A stretch of DNA of 16,159 bases from DASUFH01 sp036274645 (GTDB lineage Bacteria > Acidobacteriota > Terriglobia > 20CM-2-55-15). Position numbers and translations under genes: made by a program. A model generated the notes under the pieces. It saw only the letters and a list, made by a program, of their open reading frames with translations, was not told the DNA's origin and made no database searches. Below are positions 7,858 to 14,336 of the stretch, one piece after another. The stretch spans positions 1-16,159 of the forward strand of contig DASUFH010000054.1 of assembly GCA_036274645.1 (NCBI GenBank), written 5' to 3'. The number at the start of each line of letters is the position of its first letter. Position 1 is the stretch's first letter.

Positions 7858-9134
7858 TTCGCCGCGTCGCCCTTCAGATAGTGGCTGAAGGCTTCGGGCT
7901 CGACCAGACCGGGGGACTTCCAGATGACATCAAACTGCCCATCGGCCTTGATCTTGCCGATGTAGACCGGCTTGAAGGTATGGTGATTCTCCGGGTGCAT
8001 CTTCTTATGCCCGCCCGGAGCGTCGAATTCGGTACCGAGGACGGCCGGCACCACCTTGTCGACATCGAACGAACCGGCCTTTTCGACGGCGGCTTTCCAC
8101 ACGTACACGCCGAAGTAGGCGGCCTCGATCGGGTCGTCGGTCACGCGGTCCTTGCCGAACTTGGCTTTGAACGCTTCGACGAACTTCTTGTTCTCCGGCG
8201 AATCCAGCGACTGGTAGTAGTTCCAGGCCGCCAGATGGCCGACAAGGTGTTCGGTTTCCATGGCCCGCAACTCATCTTCCGCCACGGAAAACGCCATGAT
8301 CGGAATCTGAGTCGCCTTCAGGCCCTGGTTGGCAAACTCCTTATAGAAGGGCACGTTGCTGTCGCCGTTGATCGTCGAGAGCACGGTGGCGTCGCCCGCC
8401 TTGCCGAACTCCTTGATCTTCCGGACGATGTCCTGATAGTTGTTGTGCCCGAACGGCGTGTACTCTTCCACGATGTTGGCCTCAGGAACGCCCTTGGACA
8501 ACAGGAACGCCCGGAGAACCTTGTTCGCGGTACGCGGGAACACGTAGTCCGTGCCCAGCAGATAGAACTTCTTCTTGGAGCCGCCTTCCTTGCTCATCAT
8601 GTATTCGGCGGCCGGGATCAACTGCTGGTTCGGCGTCGCGCCCGTATAGAAGATGTTCGGGCTCTGTTCTTCACCTTCGTACTGAACGGGGTAGAACAGC
8701 AATCCCTTGAGCGACTCGAAAACGGGAAGAACGGACTTCCGGCTGACGGAAGTCCAGCAACCAAACACTACAGCGACCTTGTCGGTGCTGATCAGCTGCT
8801 TTGCCTTTTCCGCAAAGAGCGGCCAGTCGGATGCGGGATCGACCACGACCGGCTCGATCTTCTTGCCCATGACGCCTCCGCCCGCGTTGATTTCATCCAC
8901 CGCCATCAGGACGGCGTCACGCAACGAGGTTTCGGAAATAGCCATGGTGCCCGTCAGCGAGTGCAACACACCGATCTTGACTGTGCTGCCGGAATCGGCC
9001 GCTGGCGCGTCTTTTGAGGGCTCCGCTTTGGGTTCGCCCGCGCAAGCCACCAGAACCGCGGCGGCGACGAGGACGATCGCGCTCGTCCGGAGCATCCGGA
9101 AAAGCGCAAGATTCGTCTTCAGACAATTAAACAT
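7854..9134 (-). CDS. urtA: Urea ABC transporter substrate-binding lipoprotein UrtA
   Basis: A 426-residue periplasmic binding protein of the branched-chain amino acid/amide type. It has a lipoprotein signal: positive residues, a hydrophobic core (AIVLVAAAVLVA) and lipobox LVAC with the lipidated cysteine at residue 31. A polar linker (GEPKAEPSKDAPAADSGS) follows. UrtA hallmarks include KIGVLHSLTGTMAISE, DPASDWPLFAEKAKQLI, VFGCWTSVSRKSV, FYPVQYEGEEQSPN and LGTDYVFPRTAN. I used the ATG at 9134 because an AAGGG lies about 10 bases upstream; the next methionine (residue 14) has no visible ribosome binding site. The gene lies 30 bp after the porin gene. It captures urea in the periplasm for UrtBC. 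Confidence 0.97.
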   Translation of the reverse strand: MFNCLKTNLALFRMLRTSAIVLVAAAVLVACAGEPKAEPSKDAPAADSGSTVKIGVLHSLTGTMAISETSLRDAVLMAVDEINAGGGVMGKKIEPVVVDPASDWPLFAEKAKQLISTDKVAVVFGCWTSVSRKSVLPVFESLKGLLFYPVQYEGEEQSPNIFYTGATPNQQLIPAAEYMMSKEGGSKKKFYLLGTDYVFPRTANKVLRAFLLSKGVPEANIVEEYTPFGHNNYQDIVRKIKEFGKAGDATVLSTINGDSNVPFYKEFANQGLKATQIPIMAFSVAEDELRAMETEHLVGHLAAWNYYQSLDSPENKKFVEAFKAKFGKDRVTDDPIEAAYFGVYVWKAAVEKAGSFDVDKVVPAVLGTEFDAPGGHKKMHPENHHTFKPVYIGKIKADGQFDVIWKSPGLVEPEAFSHYLKGDAAK

Positions 9135-9164
9135 AAGGAGTTTTCCCTTTCGATTAGAGGACGG

Positions 9165-10286
9165 TTAGAACTGGAATTGCGCGCCTCCCGTGTAGCTGTC
9201 CACACGATTGTTCCACGCGCCACCGGTATAGGACGGCGAATACGCAAAGCTCAGGATCGCGCTGTGCCCACGGATGACGAAGTTGGTTCCGACATCCAGA
9301 ATGGAGCTGTCACGAAAATCCTGGTAACGGGCCACAGGCTGAAACTTGCCGACGCCGGCAACTTCCTGCGGGAAGAGATACGAAGCCTGCATCAGGAACG
9401 CGGAGCCGTTCACGGACGGAACGCCACCGGTAAACGCCACGCTGCGGCCGACGTTGTACTTGTACCAGGCGCCTTCAACATCCACGACACCACCCGATGA
9501 CAGCTTGCGCTCCCACAGAAGGTCCGCGTTGTAGCCGAAGAAGCTCCGGGCGCTGCCACCGATCTGGGCGACCACGTCGTTCTGGAACTGCGACACAAAA
9601 CCCAGCGCAAGGATCTGGTCCTTCTCGCCGTAGTAGCCGCTCCCCGTGTAATAGCCGGACTTGCCGCCGGCATCGGGTTCGTCACCGATCAGGTTAACCG
9701 TCACGCGACCGGCGTACAGATTGCTGTCCTGTCCCGCAACGTTCGCCGCGCCATCATAGATACCGAACGCATACTTCAACCGGCGCATGCACAGGTGACC
9801 GGAAACGGAGATACCGTTGTCGCGGCCCGCAAACTTCGCCGGATACATCGAAACGAGTCCGGGATAGTCGAAGATTCCCAGATAGTACGGACCATCCAGG
9901 TTCGCACGGTCGGAAGGCGTGATATGACGTCCGAACCAGATGCTGAAGCTCTCGCTCGGCTGGTACTTGACCACCGCATCCAGAAGCTGGATGTCGCCGG
10001 AACCGTCATAATCGGTGTTGAACTCAACCTGAAAATCCTTGTGAACCTCTGAATTGATGTAGAGGCGGATATTGTCTATGTTGAACCCCTTGTCATAGAA
10101 CGATCCCGACCCGGAGCCAACCTTGGTCGCGCGGAAAGAGGAACGAATACCGGCGCCCACCGAAACCCAGCGTCCCTCCCCCAGATCAATCTTTCCATTC
10201 TGTGCATAACCAACGGACGAGAACATCATCACTGCAACGAACGCGAACAAAGCAACAGTAAATTGTTTAACGAACCTGCGTTTCAT
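9165..10286 (-). CDS. Outer-membrane porin, first gene of the urea operon
   Basis: A 373-residue protein with a Sec signal peptide: KRR, a hydrophobic stretch, likely cleavage after GYA at residue 28. The mature chain is rich in alternating aromatic/polar strands and glycine-asparagine turns. It ends in phenylalanine (GGAQFQF), the typical last residue of an outer-membrane beta-barrel. The strand FQVEFNTDYDGSGDIQLLDAVVKYQP and the segment FGRHITPSDRANL resemble phosphate-selective-porin (OprO/OprP) family barrels. GGGGGA 7 bases before the ATG at 10286 may serve as ribosome binding site. As the first gene before urtA, it is inferred to let urea or short amides cross the outer membrane. The precedent is FmdC, the amide/urea-induced porin of Methylophilus methylotrophus. 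Actual selectivity cannot be read from sequence. Confidence 0.88.
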   Translation of the reverse strand: MKRRFVKQFTVALFAFVAVMMFSSVGYAQNGKIDLGEGRWVSVGAGIRSSFRATKVGSGSGSFYDKGFNIDNIRLYINSEVHKDFQVEFNTDYDGSGDIQLLDAVVKYQPSESFSIWFGRHITPSDRANLDGPYYLGIFDYPGLVSMYPAKFAGRDNGISVSGHLCMRRLKYAFGIYDGAANVAGQDSNLYAGRVTVNLIGDEPDAGGKSGYYTGSGYYGEKDQILALGFVSQFQNDVVAQIGGSARSFFGYNADLLWERKLSSGGVVDVEGAWYKYNVGRSVAFTGGVPSVNGSAFLMQASYLFPQEVAGVGKFQPVARYQDFRDSSILDVGTNFVIRGHSAILSFAYSPSYTGGAWNNRVDSYTGGAQFQF

Positions 10287-10525
10287 CTGGTTTCCCCCAA
10301 AAAAAAGAACGTCCCCGCCGGCAAGTTCCGAAGATCGCCAGCAGATGACGTCATTGTCCGAAATCTACGACTTTGTAGTTTGGCAAGAATTCTCAAGCCT
10401 TCAGCCGGGAGGCTCAAGACTGCTGAAGCCTGCCCCTTGACGCTACATTGCGTCAGCAAACCGCTCAGCCTTATAGCACGAATCGGCCGCTGGCTCCAAA
10501 GTGTTATTTGAGGAACGTGTCCCGT
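10287..10525 (-). promoter_or_regulatory. Leader/promoter region of the urea operon
   Basis: This 239-bp gap between the protease stop and the porin start must contain the urea operon promoter, unless transcription comes from the HU gene. Visible structure: a perfect 10-bp palindrome ATGACGTCAT at 10345-10354; an inverted repeat CTAC-N6-GTAG at 10365-10378; paired TTCAGC/GCTGAA arms near 10396-10425; and a hairpin TGACGC-TACATT-GCGTCA at 10438-10455. A tract of eight T then five G (minus strand, 10306-10294) lies directly before the porin start. The 10438-10455 hairpin could also serve the end of the protease gene. I could not fit a convincing sigma-70 or sigma-54 promoter by eye. No ORF here looks coding. 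Confidence 0.5.
10301..10321 (+). repeat. 21-bp direct repeat, copy 2 (5' side of urea operon)
   Basis: This stretch matches 173-193 at 19 of 21 positions in the same orientation and includes the 13-mer ACGTCCCCGCCGG. It lies 15 bp upstream of the porin start codon, so it is part of the operon leader. On the minus strand it reads as a GC-rich stretch followed by a T-run, faintly terminator-like. It may be a member of a dispersed repeat family or a shared regulatory sequence. Confidence 0.55.
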
Positions 10526-11449
10526 TCAGGAAAGAGAGAACGGAACCGGCGTAAAGCACAGAATGAACATGGCCAAACCGATCCAGCCGAGCCAGATATC
10601 GCGTCGAGGGAGAGGGATGGAATCGTCCAGGGTCGGAGGGTGCGAAAACCCAACGCGAAACCCGATCACGAGAAGAAACGCCAGCCACACCAGCCAGCCC
10701 GGCCAGAGGAACAGGCCCATCAGCGCCAGACCGGTCATCAATGCCATCGAGATGCCCGAATGGCCGCGCCCGAACAACGCGTACGCCACATGACCGCCGT
10801 CGAGCTGGCCTGCAGGGATCAGGTTCATCCCGGTAACAAAGAAGCCAAACCATGCCGCAAGAGCCACAGGATGAAGAAACGTATCCATGCCCGCAGGCGG
10901 GGTCTTACCCAGCAGATAAACAATCAGTTTCAGAATCAACGGCTCACCCAGCTGGTCCATGCCCGGGGCGACGCTGCCGAACCGGGAAAGGGCGATTCCC
11001 ACAATCAGCGCCGGTATCGACATCACAAAACCGGCAATCGGCCCGGCAATTCCCATTTCGAGCAAAGCAGGCCGGTGCGTAAACGGCGAGCGGATCTTGA
11101 TAAAGGCGCCAAACGTTCCGACCAGTGATGGTCCCGGAATAAAATACGGAAGGCTGGCATCCATTCCGTAATACCGGCACATGAGGTAATGACCCATCTC
11201 ATGCGAGAACAGGATGGTCATGAGCGTCAGACTGAAAGGCCATCCCTTCAGCATCGTGAGCGGGGACCTGGCGATCGCCTGGAGCGTTTCGACCGCCCCG
11301 GCGCCGTTAGTGAACCCTTCCATCTGCACTGCTCCCACCAGCAGCGTCGTCAGACACGTGAGGACAAACAGCGCGATATTCACCCAGGGAAATCGCGCCG
11401 GGGCTTCCGCTCGGTAAAACTCGATCGGCGGGGTGTAGCGGGCTTCCAT
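10526..11449 (-). CDS. Site-2 protease family intramembrane zinc metalloprotease (EGY-like)
   Basis: A 307-residue polytopic membrane protein of the M50/site-2 protease family. The zinc-binding HEMGH motif is at residues 83-87 inside a hydrophobic helix. The second metal motif is NLIPAGQLDGGH, with the ligand aspartate D217. Several further helices surround these, for example 23-41, 132-156 and 199-215, with more near the C-terminus. The compact form with PGPSLVGTFGAFIKIRSP after the HExxH resembles the EGY subfamily, without PDZ domains. The gene lies 20 bp after HU and is probably co-transcribed with it. Site-2 proteases cleave substrates inside the membrane, often anti-sigma factors or regulators. 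No such substrate is encoded nearby. The ribosome binding site is weak. Confidence 0.93.
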   Translation of the reverse strand: MEARYTPPIEFYRAEAPARFPWVNIALFVLTCLTTLLVGAVQMEGFTNGAGAVETLQAIARSPLTMLKGWPFSLTLMTILFSHEMGHYLMCRYYGMDASLPYFIPGPSLVGTFGAFIKIRSPFTHRPALLEMGIAGPIAGFVMSIPALIVGIALSRFGSVAPGMDQLGEPLILKLIVYLLGKTPPAGMDTFLHPVALAAWFGFFVTGMNLIPAGQLDGGHVAYALFGRGHSGISMALMTGLALMGLFLWPGWLVWLAFLLVIGFRVGFSHPPTLDDSIPLPRRDIWLGWIGLAMFILCFTPVPFSLS

Positions 11450-11469
11450 GAGGCGGGCCGGTCGACGGC

Positions 11470-11736
11470 CTAAAGCGATTGCAGGTCTTTTCCGGGCTTG
11501 AACCGAACGGCCTTGCCTGGTGGAATGTTCACTTCGGACCCGGTCCGCGGATTGCGGCCGATTCCCGTTTTGCGAGGCTTGACCGAGAAGACACCGAATC
11601 CTCGGAGCTCGATACGATCATTGGCCTTGAGAGCCTCTTTCATGCAGTTGAAAATGGTATCGACCGCATCTTCCGCCTTGGCTTTACTCACGCCCGTGCG
11701 CTCGACGATCTGATTGACTAGGTCCAGTTTGATCAC
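11470..11736 (-). CDS. HU/IHF-family DNA-bending protein
   Basis: An 88-residue histone-like protein of typical family length (about 90). It shows the N-terminal MIKLDLVNQIVERTGVSKAK, then the conserved RIELRGFGVFSVKPRKTGIGRNPRTG. The arm with the intercalating proline (R-N-P-R-T-G) and the C-terminal GKAVRFKPGK complete the family pattern. It bends DNA as a dimer and helps organise the nucleoid. The single sequence does not decide between HU and an IHF-like subunit. Translation probably starts at a GTG (11736-11734), preceded by GAGGA about 7 bases upstream. It is divergent from dcd and probably forms a unit with the site-2 protease gene. Confidence 0.95.
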   Translation of the reverse strand: MIKLDLVNQIVERTGVSKAKAEDAVDTIFNCMKEALKANDRIELRGFGVFSVKPRKTGIGRNPRTGSEVNIPPGKAVRFKPGKDLQSL

Positions 11737-11830
11737 CGGCTATCGTCCTCCGTGGTTTATGCTCTTCAGGCTCTGGGCCGCTATCTCGTTCAAGGCCAAT
11801 ATCTTTAACATCCAAGAAGGGATTTAGGCA
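11737..11830. promoter_or_regulatory. Divergent intergenic region between HU and dcd
   Basis: A 94-bp gap from which HU (minus) and dcd (plus) are both read, so it must carry divergent promoters. The dcd ribosome binding site is within AAGAAGGGA (about 11814-11822), 8 bases before the ATG. The HU site is GAGGA just upstream of its GTG. I see no clear -35/-10 pair and no strong palindrome. Confidence 0.4.
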
Positions 11831-12397
11831 ATGGCAATTAAACCGGACTCCTGGATTCGCCGTATGGCGGAGCAGCACGGCATGATCGAACCGTTCTCAC
11901 CCGCACAGGTCTCCAACGGAGCAATTTCCTATGGACTTTCGTCGTATGGCTACGACCTGCGGCTTGCCGAAGACTTCAAAATCTACTCTCCGCCGCCCGG
12001 CGCCACCGTCAGCCCGAAGGCCATTCCACCGGAATATTATCGGGATTTCAAAGGCCCCTACTGTGACATCCCTCCAAATGGATATATCCTCGGCCGGACC
12101 GTCGAATACCTGCGAATTCCGCGCGATGTATTGACCCTTTGCACAGGCAAGTCCACTTACGCCCGGGCCGGTGTGCTGATCAACGTGACTCCATTCGAAC
12201 CGGAATGGGAAGGGTTCGTGACCGTGTCCATTGCAAACACGACGCCTGCATCCACGCGCGTTTTTGCAAACGAAGGACTATGCCAGGTCTTGTTTTTTCA
12301 ATCGGATGAACCGTGCGCCGTTTCCTACAAGGATCGAAAGGGACAATATCAGGCCCAGCAGAAGATCGAACTCGGCCGGACGAAATCCAACATGTAG
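11831..12397 (+). CDS. dcd: dCTP deaminase (Dcd) with substituted catalytic glutamate
   Basis: A 188-residue protein of the trimeric dUTPase/dCTP deaminase fold. The enzyme normally converts dCTP to dUTP for thymidylate synthesis. Length and collinear motifs match the well-known 188-residue Dcd type: MAIKPDSWIRRMA, ISYGLSSYGYDLR, CTGKSTYARAGVLINVTPFEPEWEG, FANEGLCQVLFF. GKSTYAR corresponds to E. coli residues around S111-R115. The family's VTLEFSNTT reads VTVSIANTT here, so the catalytic glutamate (E. coli E138) is serine 133, codon TCC at 12227-12229. The flanks align without gaps, making the position unambiguous. Either the enzyme is inactive, has another function, or uses another base. The final residues (GRTKSNM) also differ from the usual end. 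Fold assignment is secure, activity is not. Confidence 0.93.
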   Translation: MAIKPDSWIRRMAEQHGMIEPFSPAQVSNGAISYGLSSYGYDLRLAEDFKIYSPPPGATVSPKAIPPEYYRDFKGPYCDIPPNGYILGRTVEYLRIPRDVLTLCTGKSTYARAGVLINVTPFEPEWEGFVTVSIANTTPASTRVFANEGLCQVLFFQSDEPCAVSYKDRKGQYQAQQKIELGRTKSNM

Positions 12398-12415
12398 AAA
12401 GGGCGGCGTGCCCAC

Positions 12416-12539
12416 TGTGAACTGCCTTGTTGGTCGACGTCTGTTGGACCTGGCAAAGTTCCCCAATTACCCATTGCCCAGTACGCCATTGGGTGGTTTA
12501 GCCAGGTCCATTACACATCGCACAACAAGCCAACTCACA
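12416..12539. repeat. Long imperfect palindromic intergenic element, copy 2
   Basis: Positions 12416-12454 pair with the reverse complement of 12501-12539 at 30 of 39 positions. They include the exact core GGACCTGGC / GCCAGGTCC. Inner segments ACCCATTG and CCATTGGGT also pair, so the whole stretch can fold into one hairpin. Weaker pairing may extend it to about 12409-12546. It shares architecture and right-arm sequence with 1-160 (28 of 31 identical at 12495-12525). It lies exactly between the converging 3' ends of dcd and the FabG-like gene, where it could end transcription from both sides. No coding sequence is visible in the 12398-12590 gap. Confidence 0.88.
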
Positions 12540-12590
12540 ACGGACAACGAAGACCAATACCATCGGACTCTCAGCTCATTTGTGCCGCCG

Positions 12591-13319
12591 TCAAATCGCC
12601 AGGCCGCCGTCCACCTGGAGCACATGCCCGGTGATATACCGGGCCTTGTCGGACAGCAGAAAGAGAGCGGCGTCGGCAATCTCTTCCGGTTTGCCAACCC
12701 TTCCCAATGGAATCTCGGCGACGATCCTGGCCCGGTACTCCGCGTTCAGCACGGCGGTCATATCGGTTTCGACAAACCCCAGAGCCAGAGCGTTGACGGT
12801 AACGTTGATCTTGGCCAGCTCCTTGGCGAGAGCCTTGGTAAAACCGATCATGCCGGCCTTCGACGAGGAATAGTTGGCCTGTCCGGGCATGCCAACGATG
12901 CCGCTGATTGATGTCACGTTGAGGATGGAACCCGACCGCTGTCGCAGCATCACGCCGGCCACGTGTTTGGAAAGATTGAAGACCCCTTTGAGGTTGATGT
13001 TGATCACATCGTCCCAATCCTTCTCACTCATCATCATCAGAAGCTTGTCGCGCGTGACGCCGGCGTTATTAACAAGAAAATCGATGCGGCCGAAGCGTTC
13101 CTTCACTTCCTTGACCAGGGCCTTGGCGCGTTCGAAATCGACCACATCGGCCTGGAACCCGATGATGTTGTCGCCATTGGCCACTTCATCGGCCTGCGCC
13201 TTGTTCTGAACGTACGTGAAAGCGACTTTAGCCCCGGCCTGCCCCAGCGCCTGAACGATTGCGCGGCCAATCCCGCGGCTTCCACCAGTGACGATTGCGA
13301 CCTTATTTTCAAATGACAT
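12591..13319 (-). CDS. fabG: 3-oxoacyl-[ACP] reductase-like short-chain dehydrogenase (FabG)
   Basis: A 242-residue classical SDR. The Rossmann motif is TGGSRGIG (11-18), followed by NNAG (84-87) and an asparagine in NINLKGVF (about 107-109). The catalytic triad is S137 (NVTSISG), Y150 and K154 (YSSSK). The C-terminal ITGHVLQVDGG also fits FabG, which reduces beta-ketoacyl-ACP with NADPH in fatty-acid synthesis. The usual APGF segment reads ALGF, with leucine 180 replacing the conserved proline (codon CTG). No fatty-acid genes are adjacent, so a polyhydroxyalkanoate or other SDR role cannot be excluded. The ATG at 13319 has no clear Shine-Dalgarno sequence. It converges on dcd. Confidence 0.9.
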   Translation of the reverse strand: MSFENKVAIVTGGSRGIGRAIVQALGQAGAKVAFTYVQNKAQADEVANGDNIIGFQADVVDFERAKALVKEVKERFGRIDFLVNNAGVTRDKLLMMMSEKDWDDVININLKGVFNLSKHVAGVMLRQRSGSILNVTSISGIVGMPGQANYSSSKAGMIGFTKALAKELAKINVTVNALALGFVETDMTAVLNAEYRARIVAEIPLGRVGKPEEIADAALFLLSDKARYITGHVLQVDGGLAI

Positions 13320-13419
13320 GGACCGGAAGAATACCCTTATGCGAACGGCTCAAGAAACAGAAAAACCGACACATTTGTGCCGCCCTGTTGCGGAGTCGGG
13401 TAGAATCCCCGCTGTTCTT

Positions 13420-13650
13420 ATGGCCGCACACGTCGAAACCTATTCCCGGCCGGACGGACCGACTTTGCATATCAAGTCATCGCGAAGACGTGTTTCTCCT
13501 GTTGAAGCCGTCATTGCCCACGGTGAAATCGCGGGCGATCCCGGACCGCTCCTGCAGGGAGAAAACTCTGCCGGACATCGGTGGCACATGGCTATCCTGG
13601 CGTCGTCGATGGATGACTTTCACATTCCAGGCCGCGGGCCGGGACACTGA
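13420..13650 (+). CDS. Possible small hypothetical protein upstream of the phosphatidyltransferase
   Basis: The 342-bp gap 13320-13661 between fabG and the phosphatidyltransferase holds one plausible ORF, 76 residues, MAAHVETYSRPDG to GRGPGH. I recognise no family, signal peptide or membrane segment. In its favour, it ends 11 bp before the next gene, third positions look moderately G/C-rich, and a TAGAAT hexamer (13401-13406) lies 13 bp before the ATG. Against it, there is no Shine-Dalgarno, and another open frame runs through the same region. If it is not coding, the stretch is an unusually long leader for the phosphatidyltransferase/GtrA pair. Confidence 0.3.
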   Translation: MAAHVETYSRPDGPTLHIKSSRRRVSPVEAVIAHGEIAGDPGPLLQGENSAGHRWHMAILASSMDDFHIPGRGPGH

Positions 13651-13661
13651 AGAGGCGCGCG

Positions 13662-14336
13662 ATGGAGCCCACGGCCTTCAAGACCGCTGCACGCATTCAG
13701 CAGAGCATTCTGTCGCCGCTCGAAAAGAGGACCCTGCGCTGGTTCGCCGAGCGGATGCCGGCGTGGATCAATTCCGATCATCTGACACTGCTCGGTTTCG
13801 TGGGCATGATCCTGACCGGAGTTTCGTTCTATCTGTCCCGGTGGAACCCGTGGATGCTTCTGGTGGCCATCGTCTGCCTCACCATCAACTGGTTCGGCGA
13901 CAGCCTCGACGGCACTCTGGCCCGATACCGGCAGAGGCAGCGCCCCCGTTACGGCTTTTATGTCGACCACATCGTTGACGCCTTCGGCGCGGTGTGCCTT
14001 TTCGGAGGAATCGGCCTTTCCGGTTATATGAGCGCCTCCGTTGCGGCGCTGTTGCTGATCGCCTACTTTCTTCTCTGCATCGAAATCTACCTGGCGGCTT
14101 ACGCTCTCGGCGTCTTCCGGCTGTCTTTTGGCCTTTTCGGCCCCACGGAATTGCGCGTCCTGCTCGCCATCGGGAACGTTACGCTGCTCGTCAAGCCTCG
14201 AGTCCACATCGCCGGTAATTCATTTCTGCTTTATGACGTCGGAGCGACCGTCGCCATCTGCGGGATGATCGTCATGGCCGCGATATCGGCCGTCCGCAAC
14301 ACCATTCGTCTGTACAACGAGGAGCGTCTCCCATGA
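13662..14336 (+). CDS. CDP-alcohol phosphatidyltransferase family membrane protein
   Basis: A 224-residue integral membrane enzyme of the CDP-alcohol phosphotransferase family. The signature runs D80-x2-D83-G84-x2-A87-R88-x9-G98-x3-D102-x3-D106; its acidic residues bind two metal ions and CDP-alcohol. Hydrophobic segments lie at about 41-58, 63-78, 108-124, 126-150 and 195-213. Such enzymes transfer a phosphatidyl or similar group from a CDP-activated donor to an alcohol, making phospholipids. The acceptor (glycerol phosphate, inositol phosphate, serine or other) cannot be told from this sequence. GAGG lies 6-10 bases before the ATG at 13662. It overlaps the GtrA gene by ATGA, so the two are coupled. 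Confidence 0.93.
   Translation: MEPTAFKTAARIQQSILSPLEKRTLRWFAERMPAWINSDHLTLLGFVGMILTGVSFYLSRWNPWMLLVAIVCLTINWFGDSLDGTLARYRQRQRPRYGFYVDHIVDAFGAVCLFGGIGLSGYMSASVAALLLIAYFLLCIEIYLAAYALGVFRLSFGLFGPTELRVLLAIGNVTLLVKPRVHIAGNSFLLYDVGATVAICGMIVMAAISAVRNTIRLYNEERLP

Noticed and set aside
10287..10525. A sigma-54 promoter (GG-N10-GC) for the urea operon
   Set aside because: The nearest minus-strand candidate around TTGAGAATTCTTGCC lacks the GG at the right spacing (13 instead of 10), so it is not reported as a site.
10443..10853. A second minus-strand frame of 136 codons overlapping the site-2 protease
   Set aside because: It is a shadow of the protease gene, whose HExxH and second metal motif are intact in the other frame.
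12577..13384. Identical 13-mer CATTTGTGCCGCC at 12577-12589 and 13372-13384, flanking fabG
   Set aside because: A 13-bp match between two places in a 16-kb window is expected by chance about once or more, and no other transposition signs are present.
13295..13978. A 227-codon plus-strand frame crossing into the phosphatidyltransferase gene
   Set aside because: It is out of frame with a clearly conserved enzyme and its product is low-complexity Arg/Pro-rich.
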